A DNA stretch of 64,000 nt. Source: Clavibacter sp. A6099. GTDB lineage: Bacteria; Actinomycetota; Actinomycetes; Actinomycetales; Microbacteriaceae. The translations under genes were made by a program, and so were the position numbers. Positions 46,341 to 54,484 of the stretch are shown piece after piece. The notes below the pieces were generated by a model. That model was given only the letters and a program-made list of their open reading frames with translations, had not been told where the DNA came from and searched no databases. The stretch's first letter is position 1, and each line of letters starts with the position of its first letter. Location of the stretch: NCBI RefSeq assembly GCF_021919125.1, contig NZ_CP083439.1, forward strand, positions 2,604,001 to 2,668,000, written 5' to 3'.

Positions 46341-46418
46341 CTACTGGCAGGAGTCGCACTGGAGCTCGTCCATGGGGTCCATGGGGACGACGTAGTCGCC
46401 GAACGTGTCGTCGTTCAT
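46341..46418 (-). CDS. 25-aa peptide carrying the NrdA-type CxxC redox tail
   Basis: A 25-codon ORF whose ATG overlaps the nrdA stop by one base (TGATG), in the -1 frame relative to nrdA. The peptide is acidic (starts MNDDTFGDY) and ends MDELQCDSCQ. A CxxC near the C-terminus is exactly what class I NrdA proteins use to re-reduce the active-site disulfide, and the NrdA encoded upstream lacks it. Three explanations remain: a free peptide made by reinitiation, a fusion made by -1 frameshifting, or a sequencing error. It is too short for ordinary gene callers. Confidence 0.7.
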   Translation of the reverse strand: MNDDTFGDYVVPMDPMDELQCDSCQ

Positions 46419-48940
46419 CAGCGTGCACCTCCCACTCCGCCGAAGCCGAAGCCCTTGCGGGGCGACGGGGCGGACTGCGGGGCCGGGGCCTCCGCGGTCG
46501 CGGTGGATGCGGGAGCCGCCGCGGGCGCGACAGCGGGTGCGCCGCCGCCGAATCCGCCGAAGCCCTTGCGCTTGGTGCCGTCGGCGTCCTGCGACTTGTC
46601 GACCTTCACGGTCGACTGCTCGGCCGTGTGACGCGGCTTCATGTGCAGGTAGTACGTGGTCTTGACCCCGCGCTCCCAGCCGGCGAAGTAGATGTCCATC
46701 ATGTCGCCGAGGTCGCGCGTCTCGAGGTACATGTTGCGGCTGATGGCCTGGTCGATCCACTTCTGCGCGCGCGCCGCGACCTCGAGGAACGCGTACGGCG
46801 AGAGCTGGAAGCTCGTGCGGTACGTGGCCTTGACGTGGTCGGGGATGGCGGCGATGTTCTGGATGTCGCCCTGGCTGCGCAGGATGTTCTCGCGCACGGT
46901 CTCCCAGATGCCGAGCTCCTGGAGGTCCTTCACCAGGTTCCGGTTGACCTCGAGGAACTTGCCCGAGGAGGTGGAGCGGCTGAAGATCTGCGAGAACTGC
47001 GGGTCGAGGCCGGGCGTGGTGCCGGCGACGAGGCCGATGGAGGCGGTGGGCGCGATCGCCATGAGCGTCGCGTTGCGCATGCCGCCCTTGACCTTGGCGC
47101 GCAGCGCGTCCCAGTCGAGGCGCGTGGTGCGGTTGACCTTGACGGGCACGCCGCGGTCCGCCTCCATGAGCGCGATCGAGTCGAGCGGCACGAGGCCCTC
47201 CGACCAGCGGGAGCCCTCGAAGTTCGGGTACGCGCCGCGCTCCTTCGCGAGATCCGCCGACTCGTCGATGGCCGCGTAGGAGACGTGCTCCATGATCTCG
47301 TCGATCAGGTCGTACGACTCCTCCGACTCGTACGAGAAGCCGAGCTTCTCCACGATGTCGGTGAAGCCCATGACGCCGAGGCCCACCGCGCGGTTCTGCT
47401 GGTTGGAGAAGTCCGCCTCCTTCACGCTGGAGCGCGTGATGTCGATGAGGTTGTCGAGCTGGCGCACCGCGAGGCGCGCGCTCTGCTCGATCTTCGCGAA
47501 GTCGACCTTGCCGTCGGCGAAGTGCTGCGACAGGTTGATCGACGCCAGGTTGCAGACGGAGACGTTGTCCTCGTCCTGCGGCAGCGTGATCTCGGTGCAG
47601 AGGTTCGAGAGGTGGATCGTGCCCGTGTTGTTGTTCAGGGCGCGGTTGTTGATCGTGTCCTTCCAGGTGAGCCACGGGTGGCTGGTGGTCTGGAGCGAGA
47701 TGAGGATCGACTTGAACTGCTCGCGCGCCTTGATGCGCTTGAACATCCGGATGCGACCGGCCTCGGCCTCGCCGACGTAGAACGCGTAGCGCTCCGAGAA
47801 GGCCTTGCCGTACAGCTCGTTGAGGTCGGAGACCTCCAGCGGGTCGAAGAGGTACCAGTCGTCGTCGTTCTGCACGCGCTTCATGAACTCGTCGCTGATC
47901 CACACGGCCGTGTTGGCGGTGCGGGTGCGGCGGTACGGGTCGCCCGAGTTCTGGCGCAGGTCGAGGAACTCGGGGAAGTCGAGGTGCCAGTTCTCCATGT
48001 AGAAGCACAGGGCGCCGAACTTCTTGCCGCCGCGGCTGACGGCGCGGAGCACCGAGTCGATGGTGTGCATGAACGGGATCGGGCCCGTGGAGGTGGTGTT
48101 GTTCGAGCGGATGGGCGAGCCCTGCGCGCGCAGCTTGGAGACGGAGAGGCCGATGCCGCCCGTGCCCTTGGTGAGCCACATGACGTCGCGCGTGGTCTTC
48201 GCGATGTGCTCGATGTCGTCCTGCATCTCCATGACGAAGCAGTTCGCGAGCTGCGGGTAGATGGTGCCCGCGTTGACGAGGGTGGAGCCGGCCGCGAGGT
48301 ACTCGAGCTTCGACATCTTCTCGTAGAAGGCGATGGCCGTCTCGGTGGGGTTCTGCTCGTTGAGCGTGAGGCCCATCGCGATGCGCATCCAGAAGTACTG
48401 GGGCACCTCGAGGGCGTCGCCGTTGCGGCCCTTGATGCCGTAGCGGTTGTTCAGCGTGACGACGCCGATGTACTTGAGCAGCTCGTCGTGCGCGGGCTCG
48501 AGGGCCTGGGCGAGGCGCTCCAGGTCGAACAGCTGCACGAGGCGGGAGTCGAGGAGCATCTCGTCGACGCCGCGCTGGATGTTGCGGGCGAAGTGCTCCG
48601 CGTGGAGGCGCTTGAGCTCCTCGGGCGACGAGTAGTCGCCGAGGACGCGCTTGTAGATGGTCTTGAGGAGCAGGCGCGCGGCGACGGTGTCGAACGCCGG
48701 GTCGTCCTTCACGTTCTGGAGCGCGACCTGGATGACGGCCTCATCCAGCTGCTGCGTGGTGATCCCGTCGAAGAGGGTGATCTCCAGCTCGGACGCGATC
48801 TGCGTGACCCAGCCGATGTTCTCGTCGAGGCCCTGCGTCGCGTCCTCGATGGCCAGGTTGATGCGGTTCGCGTCGTACGGCTCCCGCGTGCCGTCGCGCT
48901 TCACTACGGTGATGGACACTCTGCTCCTCGTCGTCTTCAT
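46418..48940 (-). CDS. nrdA: Ribonucleoside-diphosphate reductase large subunit, without C-terminal cysteines
   Basis: Reduces ribonucleoside diphosphates to deoxy forms. The 840-aa protein has an N-terminal ATP cone (VVKRDGTREPYDANRIN) and the catalytic barrel with Cys234, Cys448, Glu450 and Cys463 (LANCF, NLCTEI, VSVCNLASIN), plus the radical-path tyrosine pair TTYYLHMKP. After residue 785 comes a flexible Ala/Pro linker with two RKGF(G)GFGG-like repeats, and the frame stops with no tail cysteines. The missing CxxC is in the next ORF. ATG 48940 lacks a Shine-Dalgarno; GTG 48919 follows GAGGAG closely and may be the real start. NrdR-like boxes lie upstream. Confidence 0.93.
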   Translation of the reverse strand: MKTTRSRVSITVVKRDGTREPYDANRINLAIEDATQGLDENIGWVTQIASELEITLFDGITTQQLDEAVIQVALQNVKDDPAFDTVAARLLLKTIYKRVLGDYSSPEELKRLHAEHFARNIQRGVDEMLLDSRLVQLFDLERLAQALEPAHDELLKYIGVVTLNNRYGIKGRNGDALEVPQYFWMRIAMGLTLNEQNPTETAIAFYEKMSKLEYLAAGSTLVNAGTIYPQLANCFVMEMQDDIEHIAKTTRDVMWLTKGTGGIGLSVSKLRAQGSPIRSNNTTSTGPIPFMHTIDSVLRAVSRGGKKFGALCFYMENWHLDFPEFLDLRQNSGDPYRRTRTANTAVWISDEFMKRVQNDDDWYLFDPLEVSDLNELYGKAFSERYAFYVGEAEAGRIRMFKRIKAREQFKSILISLQTTSHPWLTWKDTINNRALNNNTGTIHLSNLCTEITLPQDEDNVSVCNLASINLSQHFADGKVDFAKIEQSARLAVRQLDNLIDITRSSVKEADFSNQQNRAVGLGVMGFTDIVEKLGFSYESEESYDLIDEIMEHVSYAAIDESADLAKERGAYPNFEGSRWSEGLVPLDSIALMEADRGVPVKVNRTTRLDWDALRAKVKGGMRNATLMAIAPTASIGLVAGTTPGLDPQFSQIFSRSTSSGKFLEVNRNLVKDLQELGIWETVRENILRSQGDIQNIAAIPDHVKATYRTSFQLSPYAFLEVAARAQKWIDQAISRNMYLETRDLGDMMDIYFAGWERGVKTTYYLHMKPRHTAEQSTVKVDKSQDADGTKRKGFGGFGGGAPAVAPAAAPASTATAEAPAPQSAPSPRKGFGFGGVGGAR

Positions 48941-49109
48941 CGTCCGCGCTGATCGGCGGCGGACTGTCCTGCGGTCGGCGGTGACGCGGTGCGGGACGTG
49001 CCCGTCGCCTGCGTCTCACCAGCCCTGGTCCTCACCAGGGGAAATGCTCGGCGAGCCCTCGTCCGCCCTGCTCCGCGGAGCCAGGACGATGGGGTTGCCC
49101 GCCGTCCCA

Positions 49110-49157
49110 TCACTATATATGCGGGCACCCGGCCGGGCCCAACCCCATATGTAGTGG
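49110..49157 (-). promoter_or_regulatory. Paired NrdR-box-like sites over the nrdA promoter
   Basis: Box 1 (49110-49125) has TCACTATATAT followed by a degenerate half. Box 2 (49142-49157) is ACCCCATATGTAGTGG. Both match the NrdR consensus shape acaCwATATwGtgt, and their starts are 32 bases apart (three helical turns), the known spacing of paired NrdR boxes. On the minus strand TTGGGC (49142-49137) and TATAGT (49117-49112) could be the -35 and -10, so the boxes would cover the promoter. Confidence 0.75.
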
Positions 49158-49162
49158 GCGTG

Positions 49163-49210
49163 TCGTCCACAGGTGTGGACAACTCCGCGGACTTGTCCAC
49201 AGGTTCCACA
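49163..49210. promoter_or_regulatory. Cluster of DnaA boxes in the nrdA upstream region
   Basis: Perfect actinobacterial-type DnaA boxes: TGTGGACAA at 49174-49182 (reverse) and TTGTCCACA at 49193-49201. TCGTCCACA at 49163-49171 has one mismatch and GGTTCCACA at 49202-49210 is weak. The remaining gap (48941-49109 and 49211-49294) holds only the nrdA leader and the MFS-gene -10 box. Confidence 0.7.
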
Positions 49211-49294
49211 GGCTACGGAGCGCCGCCGACATCGCTGTCCGGTGGCGCCCGGCGCTGCGGGAGCAGGCCGTCCGGCCGGTAGGATCTGACCCTC

Positions 49295-50506
49295 GTGAGC
49301 ACGTACGGAAGCCTCCTCAAGACCCGCGGCGTGGGCCGGATCATCGCCGCCCAGCTCGTGGCGCGCTTCCCGGGCGGCATGCTCTCGCTGGCGTTCCTCA
49401 TGCACGTCGAGCGGATCCACGAGTCGTACGGCGCCGCGGGCCTCGTGCTCGCCGCGACGAGCATCGGCCAGGCCGTCGCGGGCCCCCTCACCAGCCGCTG
49501 GATGGGCGTGTGGGGCATGCGACCGGTGCTCATCCTCACGTCGGTCGTCTGCACGGTCGCCGTCGTCGCGGTGGCGCTCGGCGACGAGAGCACGTCCGTC
49601 CCCGTGTTCATGGTGCTCGGGCTCGTCGCGGGTCTCGCCAACCCGCCGGTCCAGCCGGCGGTCCGCACCATCTACCCGAAGATGGTCAACTCCAAGCAGC
49701 TCACGCCCCTCTTCTCCCTCGACGCGTCGGCGCAGGAGATCATCTGGGTGCTCGGCCCCGTCATCGCGACGTTCCTCGCCATCCAGGTGGACACGAGCGC
49801 CGGGATCCTCGTGGCGGCCGCCTTCCTCGTCGGCGGCGGCGCGTGGTTCATCTCCTCCCCCGAGCTCGGCCGGGTCCGCATCCCGCGCAGCAAGCGCCGC
49901 TTCGGCGTGGTCCTGGGGCGGCCGCCCGTGCTCCTCAGCACCGTCGTCGGCTTCCTGCTCATCGCGGCGTGCGCCGCCATCGAGGCGGGCGTCGTCGCCG
50001 TGTTCGGGCACGGCGGCCCCGAGGCCGGCTTCGTCCTCGCGATCTTCGCGGTCGGCTCGCTCATCGGCGGCCTCTCGCTCGGCCACATCCCCATCAGCCC
50101 GTGGGCCATGGCCAGGCGCATGGCGATCATCCTCGTCGGCACGGCGGTCGCGGCCGTCTCGATGAACGTCGTCTGGCTGTCGGTCTTCCTCTTCCTCGCG
50201 GGCGTCGGCATCGCGCCGGCGCTGGCCGTGCTGTTCGCCGTGGTCTCGTCGTCGGTCCGCTTCAGCGACACCGCGGAGGCGTACGGCTGGGTCGGCACCG
50301 GGCAGCTCATCGGGGCCGCGCTCGGATCCGCCGCGGCCGGCTTCGTCATCGACGCCCAGGGCGCGCAGGGCGCGTTCGTCGTCGCGGCGGCGCTGCTCGC
50401 GGTCGGCGCGGCCATCGCCGCCGTCTTCCACCGGCACAGCCCGGACCTCCGCGGCCGCGACGCCGGACCCATCCCGGACACGGAGCCCGTCCCGGTCATG
50501 ACCTGA
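49295..50506 (+). CDS. MFS transporter
   Basis: A 403-aa major-facilitator protein with about 12 helices. The N-terminal RIIAAQLVARFPGGMLSLAFLMHV and GLVLAATSIGQAVAGPLTSRWMG, then NPPVQPAVRTIYP, are typical of a drug or sugar efflux subgroup in actinobacteria. Substrate unknown. GTG 49295 has TAGGAT nine bases upstream and no Shine-Dalgarno. It is divergent from nrdA over the NrdR/DnaA region and may respond to the same regulators only incidentally. Confidence 0.87.
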   Translation: MSTYGSLLKTRGVGRIIAAQLVARFPGGMLSLAFLMHVERIHESYGAAGLVLAATSIGQAVAGPLTSRWMGVWGMRPVLILTSVVCTVAVVAVALGDESTSVPVFMVLGLVAGLANPPVQPAVRTIYPKMVNSKQLTPLFSLDASAQEIIWVLGPVIATFLAIQVDTSAGILVAAAFLVGGGAWFISSPELGRVRIPRSKRRFGVVLGRPPVLLSTVVGFLLIAACAAIEAGVVAVFGHGGPEAGFVLAIFAVGSLIGGLSLGHIPISPWAMARRMAIILVGTAVAAVSMNVVWLSVFLFLAGVGIAPALAVLFAVVSSSVRFSDTAEAYGWVGTGQLIGAALGSAAAGFVIDAQGAQGAFVVAAALLAVGAAIAAVFHRHSPDLRGRDAGPIPDTEPVPVMT

Positions 50507-50601
50507 CGGTCGGGCCACGCCTCGGGCACCCCGCCGGATCCGCGCCCCAGAGTCTCCGCCCCCGCGGAAAAACGACTCCTCGCGCTGGATAGTGTGAGGG
50601 C

Positions 50602-51081
50602 ATGACCTCTCAGCAGACCCCTCTGACCACGCGCCGCCTGCGCGCCGGGATCGCGGGCCTCGGCCTCGTCCTCGGGCTCACGCTCGCCGGGTGCAGCTCG
50701 CCGGCCGCCGACGACGCCGCGACGCCGACCCCGTCCGCATCCGCGAGCCCCTCCGCCGAGGCCGCCAGCCCCACTCCCGAGGCTGCCACCGAGGGCGACG
50801 CCGGCTCCGGCGACGCCGCGGCCCCCGGATCCCGCGAGGCCATCGCCGCGAAGACCCGCGACATCGCGTGCGGCCTGAAGGACAAGTCCACGCTCGAGGA
50901 GTCGGACGTGCAGGCGTTCCGCGACCTCGGCACCGAGATCTCCGCCTCCACCGAGAGCGGCGCCGCGGCGGCCGGCCAGCAGATCACGGCCCTGGCCGAT
51001 CAGATCGCGCCCGGCGTCGGCCAGCCGATCAGCGACGAGCTGAAGACGCAGATGTCAAGCGCCTGCGATTCGCTGCAGTAG
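50602..51081 (+). CDS. Putative lipoprotein, Ala/Ser/Pro-rich
   Basis: A 159-aa exported lipoprotein. The signal peptide has basic TTRRLR, a hydrophobic core and the lipobox LAGC (Cys near 31). A disordered Ala/Ser/Pro/Thr segment (about 32-75) follows, a likely O-mannosylation region. The C-terminal domain is small and helical with two Cys (DIACGLKD and SSACDSLQ) that could form a disulfide. Function unknown. ATG 50602 has TAGTGT exactly six bases upstream. A strong terminator follows. Confidence 0.8.
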   Translation: MTSQQTPLTTRRLRAGIAGLGLVLGLTLAGCSSPAADDAATPTPSASASPSAEAASPTPEAATEGDAGSGDAAAPGSREAIAAKTRDIACGLKDKSTLEESDVQAFRDLGTEISASTESGAAAAGQQITALADQIAPGVGQPISDELKTQMSSACDSLQ

Positions 51082-51094
51082 CCCTCCCGCACGT

Positions 51095-51135
51095 ACGACG
51101 GCCCCGGTCAGCGCGAAGCCGATCGGGGCCGTCGT
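51095..51135. terminator. Bidirectional stem-loop terminator
   Basis: ACGACGGCCCC (51095-51105) pairs perfectly with GGGGCCGTCGT (51125-51135) across a 19-base loop. It lies between the convergent lipoprotein and aldo/keto reductase genes. Confidence 0.85.
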
Positions 51136-51148
51136 GTGCCTGGCGGGA

Positions 51149-52141
51149 CTACCAGCGCGGGTGGACCGCGGCGCGGAAGTACCGGTCGTAGACGTCCGCG
51201 ACCTGGCGCTCGAAGACCTCGCCGAGCGCGGGGGCGTCGCCGGCCTGCGCGTTCGCCCGGGCCTGCTCCGCGTTGCGGGCGCCGGGGATCACCGCGGAGA
51301 CGCCCTCGCGCTGCACGATCCAGGCGAGCGCCACCTGGGCGGGCGTGAGGTCGGGCGCTGCCTCGTGCGCGGCGGCCGCGAACTCGCGGGCCGCGGCGAC
51401 GCCGTCGTCGTAGTCGACGCCCGAGAAGGTCTCCCCCACGTCGAACGCCGCGCCGCCGCGGTTGAAGTTGCGGTGGTCGGTCTCGGCGAAGGTCGTGTCC
51501 GCGGTGTAGCGGCCGCTGAGGAGGCCGGAGGCGAGCGGCACGCGGGCGATGATCCCGACCCCTGCCTCGACGGCGGCCGGCAGCACGCGGTCGAGCGGCT
51601 TGAGGCGGAACGCGTTGAGGATGATCTGGACGCTCGCGACGCCGGGGCGCGCGATGGCGAGGAGGGCCTCGTCGGTCGTCTCGACGCTCACGCCGTAGGA
51701 GGCGATGGCCCCATCGGCGACGAGCTCGTCGAGGGCGTCGTAGACGCGGTCGCTCGAGAAGACGGGCGTGGGCGGGCAGTGCAGCTGCACGAGGTCGAGC
51801 GTGTCGACGCCGAGGTTCCTGCGGGAGCGGTCGGTCCACTCGCGGAAGCGGTCGAGGGTGAAGTTCGCGGGGTCCTGCGCGTCGCGGCGGCCCATCTTGG
51901 TGGCGACCGTGACGCCGGCGTCGGGGTGCGCGCGCAGCCAGGACCCGATGATCGTCTCGCTGCGGCCGTCGCCGTAGACGTCGGCCGTGTCGAAGAAGGT
52001 GATGCCGGCGTCGGCCGCGGCGTCGAGCACCGCGAGCGCGTCGTCCTCGGCCACGTCACCCCAGTCCCCGCCGAGCTGCCAGGTCCCGAGTCCGATGACC
52101 GAGACGTTCCGATGGGTCCTGCCGAGGCTTCTCTGCTCCAT
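51149..52141 (-). CDS. Aldo/keto reductase (voltage-channel beta-subunit type)
   Basis: A 330-aa NADPH-dependent AKR. Catalytic residues are seen in FFDTADVYGDGRSE (Asp, Tyr), VATKMGRRD (Lys) and LVQLHCPP (His). The C-terminal cofactor loop SAVIPGARNAEQARAN is typical of the AKR11/AKR12-like group. Substrate unknown. ATG 52141 has TAGGCT exactly six bases upstream and no Shine-Dalgarno. A second minus-strand gene starts nine bases further with its own box. Confidence 0.92.
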   Translation of the reverse strand: MEQRSLGRTHRNVSVIGLGTWQLGGDWGDVAEDDALAVLDAAADAGITFFDTADVYGDGRSETIIGSWLRAHPDAGVTVATKMGRRDAQDPANFTLDRFREWTDRSRRNLGVDTLDLVQLHCPPTPVFSSDRVYDALDELVADGAIASYGVSVETTDEALLAIARPGVASVQIILNAFRLKPLDRVLPAAVEAGVGIIARVPLASGLLSGRYTADTTFAETDHRNFNRGGAAFDVGETFSGVDYDDGVAAAREFAAAAHEAAPDLTPAQVALAWIVQREGVSAVIPGARNAEQARANAQAGDAPALGEVFERQVADVYDRYFRAAVHPRW

Positions 52142-52150
52142 GCGTCGAGC

Positions 52151-52663
52151 CTACGCGCGGGGGACGTCCGCCTCGCGGTCGTCGCTCGCGGCCCGGGCGG
52201 GCCGGCGGCGCAGGGCGTGCACGGCGAGCGCGGCGATCACGGCCATCGGGCCACCCGCGACGACGCCCGGCGCGAGGGTCACGAGCAGGGGCACGGCGTC
52301 GAGGAGCCAGCGCTCCCCCAGCGGGTCACCGAAGCTGGAGTACGGCATGGAGGTCGCGATGCCGGCGGCGAGCGCACGGAGGCCCAGGCCCGCGGCGGGG
52401 AAGGCGACGGCGAGGATCCAGAGCGTCGGGGCGAGCCAGCCGGCGAGGGCCGGGCGGTCGGCCGCTCGGGGGACGTACGGCGCCGGCGTCCCGGGCGTCT
52501 GCGGGTCCCCGGTGGGCGCGGACGGACCGGGAGCCTCGGCGCCCGCCTGCGGACCCGTCAGCGGATGCGGCGCCGGAGCTGGTCCCGAGGCCCGCTGGAA
52601 CGCCGGGTCGAACCGCGGATCCACGTCGACGGGCTCGCCCTCCCCGTCCGACCTCCGCGTCAT
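52151..52663 (-). CDS. Proline-rich membrane protein, unknown function
   Basis: A 170-aa protein. The N-terminal 80 residues are Pro/Ala/Gly-rich and probably disordered. Two to three hydrophobic helices follow (about 82-105 and 125-155), ending with a basic tail (ALRRRPARAASDDREADVPRA). No family recognised. The frame extends 20 codons upstream, but ATG 52663 is chosen because TAGCCT lies seven bases before it. It precedes the aldo/keto reductase on the same strand. Confidence 0.65.
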   Translation of the reverse strand: MTRRSDGEGEPVDVDPRFDPAFQRASGPAPAPHPLTGPQAGAEAPGPSAPTGDPQTPGTPAPYVPRAADRPALAGWLAPTLWILAVAFPAAGLGLRALAAGIATSMPYSSFGDPLGERWLLDAVPLLVTLAPGVVAGGPMAVIAALAVHALRRRPARAASDDREADVPRA

Positions 52664-52798
52664 GACGGTCAGGCTACGCCCGGGTCTGGCCCAGGATGCT
52701 TGGCGGACGCTAGTGCTCGTCATGGGGTGCTCATAGGGTCGCCGGGTGTGATCTCCTCATGGCCCTCATCGGGCCACCCGAGACACGAAGGACCCGTC

Positions 52799-54415
52799 AT
52801 GAACGAGACACCCCAGGAGCCGACCGGACGTCCGGACGAGGCCCCCACCGACGACACCCGCTCGACCGATGCCGCCCCGGCCGCGGCCGAGACCGCGCAG
52901 CCCGCCTGGCCGGCGCCTGCCGGTCCCGCGGCCGACGGTCCCGCAGCGCCCGACGCGCCCCGAGCACACGCCGCGCCCGCGGCCCCCGCGGCGTGGACCG
53001 CCCCGACCGACGCGCACGCCACCGCGGGCCCCGCGGTCGGCGCCGGCGCCCCCACCGCGCAGCAGCCGACGGCGCAGCAGCCCACCGCCCAGCAGCCCAC
53101 CGCCGCCTACGCCACCGCGATGCCCGCCGGGGGCCACCCCTCGGGATCCCCGTGGCCCGCCCCCGCCACCGATGCCTTCGGCCGCCCCCTCCACGTCGAC
53201 GCGGCCGGGAACCCCGTCCCGCCCAAGCGCATGCGCCGCGGCCTCCGCACGGGCCTCATCGCCGGGGCGTCCGCCCTCGCGCTCCTCCTCTCCTTCGGCA
53301 GCGGCACGGCCGTGGGCTTCATGGCCGACCTCGGTCGCTCGAGCTCGCAGGCCGGGAGCACGCAGATCCAGGACCCGGGCTCCTTCACGCCCGGCCAGGG
53401 CTTCGGCCGCGGCACGACCACGCTGCCCGGGCAGGGCTCCGGCAGCGGCTCCGGATCGGGATCCGGCACGCAGTCCGGCACCGGGAAGGGCACCTCGGTC
53501 ACCTCCCCCGAGGCGACCACCGCGCAGAAGGCCGGCGTGGTCACGATCGACTCCGCGCTCACCTACGAGAACGCGGCCGGCGCGGGCACGGGCATCATCC
53601 TGTCGTCCGACGGCACGATCCTCACGAACAACCACGTCGTCAGCGGTGCCACCAGCATCCGCGTCACGGTCGAGTCGACCGGCAAGGCCTACGTCGGGAA
53701 GGTCGTCGGCACCGACGCCACGCACGACGTCGCCGTCCTCAAGCTCGAGGGCGCGTCGGGCCTCACGCCGGCGAAGCTCGACACCGACGGCGCCCAGGTC
53801 GGCGAGGCCGTCACGGGCGTCGGCAACGCGGGGGGCACGGGCACGCTCACCGCGGCGACCGGCCAGGTCACGGCGCTCGGCCAGACCATCACGACGCAGT
53901 CCGAGGGCACGGCCGCGGGCGAGACGCTCACCGACCTGATCCAGACGGACGCGGCGATCGTCTCCGGCGACTCCGGCGGGCCGCTCGTGGACGCGGATGG
54001 CGAGGTCGTCGGCATCGACACCGCGGCCTCCTCGGGCTCCGAGCAGATCGCCGGGTTCGCCATCCCGATCGACAAGGCCGTGTCCATCGCGAAGCAGATC
54101 GAGAGCGGCGTCGAGTCCGGCACCGTCAAGATCGGCTACCCGGCGTTCCTCGGCGTGCTGCTCGCGAACGGGCAGGGCACCGTGGCGGGCGCGCCCGTGC
54201 AGGGCGTCGTCGACGGATCCGGCGCCGCGAAGGCGGGACTCGCCCAGGGCGACGTCGTCACCTCGGTCGACGGCAAGGCCGTCGCCTCGGCCTCCGAGCT
54301 CAGCACCGCGATCTCCGCGCACAAGCCCGGCGAGTCGGTGAAGCTCGGGTGGACCACCGCGGCCGGCGCCGAGAAGACCGGCACCGTCACCCTCACCGAG
54401 GGCCCCGTGAGCTGA
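52799..54415 (+). CDS. HtrA/DegP-type trypsin-like serine protease with PDZ domain
   Basis: A 538-aa membrane-anchored protease. A long disordered cytoplasmic part (about 1-145) contains a PTAQQ tandem repeat (residues 85-101). One transmembrane helix (about 150-175) and a Gly/Ser linker follow. The trypsin-like domain has His279 (TNNHVV), Asp310 (THDVAVL) and Ser392 (SGDSGGPL), and a C-terminal PDZ domain (about 435-530) has GLAQGDVVTSVDGKAV. HtrA proteins degrade or refold damaged exported proteins. ATG 52799 has AAGGA upstream. The frame runs far upstream but over another gene, so that part is rejected. Confidence 0.92.
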   Translation: MNETPQEPTGRPDEAPTDDTRSTDAAPAAAETAQPAWPAPAGPAADGPAAPDAPRAHAAPAAPAAWTAPTDAHATAGPAVGAGAPTAQQPTAQQPTAQQPTAAYATAMPAGGHPSGSPWPAPATDAFGRPLHVDAAGNPVPPKRMRRGLRTGLIAGASALALLLSFGSGTAVGFMADLGRSSSQAGSTQIQDPGSFTPGQGFGRGTTTLPGQGSGSGSGSGSGTQSGTGKGTSVTSPEATTAQKAGVVTIDSALTYENAAGAGTGIILSSDGTILTNNHVVSGATSIRVTVESTGKAYVGKVVGTDATHDVAVLKLEGASGLTPAKLDTDGAQVGEAVTGVGNAGGTGTLTAATGQVTALGQTITTQSEGTAAGETLTDLIQTDAAIVSGDSGGPLVDADGEVVGIDTAASSGSEQIAGFAIPIDKAVSIAKQIESGVESGTVKIGYPAFLGVLLANGQGTVAGAPVQGVVDGSGAAKAGLAQGDVVTSVDGKAVASASELSTAISAHKPGESVKLGWTTAAGAEKTGTVTLTEGPVS

Positions 54416-54429
54416 CCCGCTCCTCCCCC

Positions 54430-54474
54430 ACGACGACGGCCCGTCCTGCATCGCGCAGGGCGGGCCGTCGTCGT
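54430..54474. terminator. Strong bidirectional terminator
   Basis: A 14-bp perfect stem (54430-54443 with 54461-54474, arms ACGACGACGGCCCG and its complement) encloses a second CCTGC/GCAGG stem. It lies between the convergent protease and arabinofuranosidase genes. Confidence 0.88.
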
Positions 54475-54484
54475 GCGGCGGGCG

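Noticed and set aside
45176-48952. Plus-strand open frame of 1258 codons opposite nrdA and nrdB
   Set aside because: Antisense artefact: low-complexity Arg/Val/Leu/Asp-rich translation, while the minus strand carries complete, well-known enzymes.
51134-52798. Upstream extension of the protease frame
   Set aside because: It overlaps two genes on the other strand and has no similarity to proteases. The real start at 52799 has a Shine-Dalgarno.
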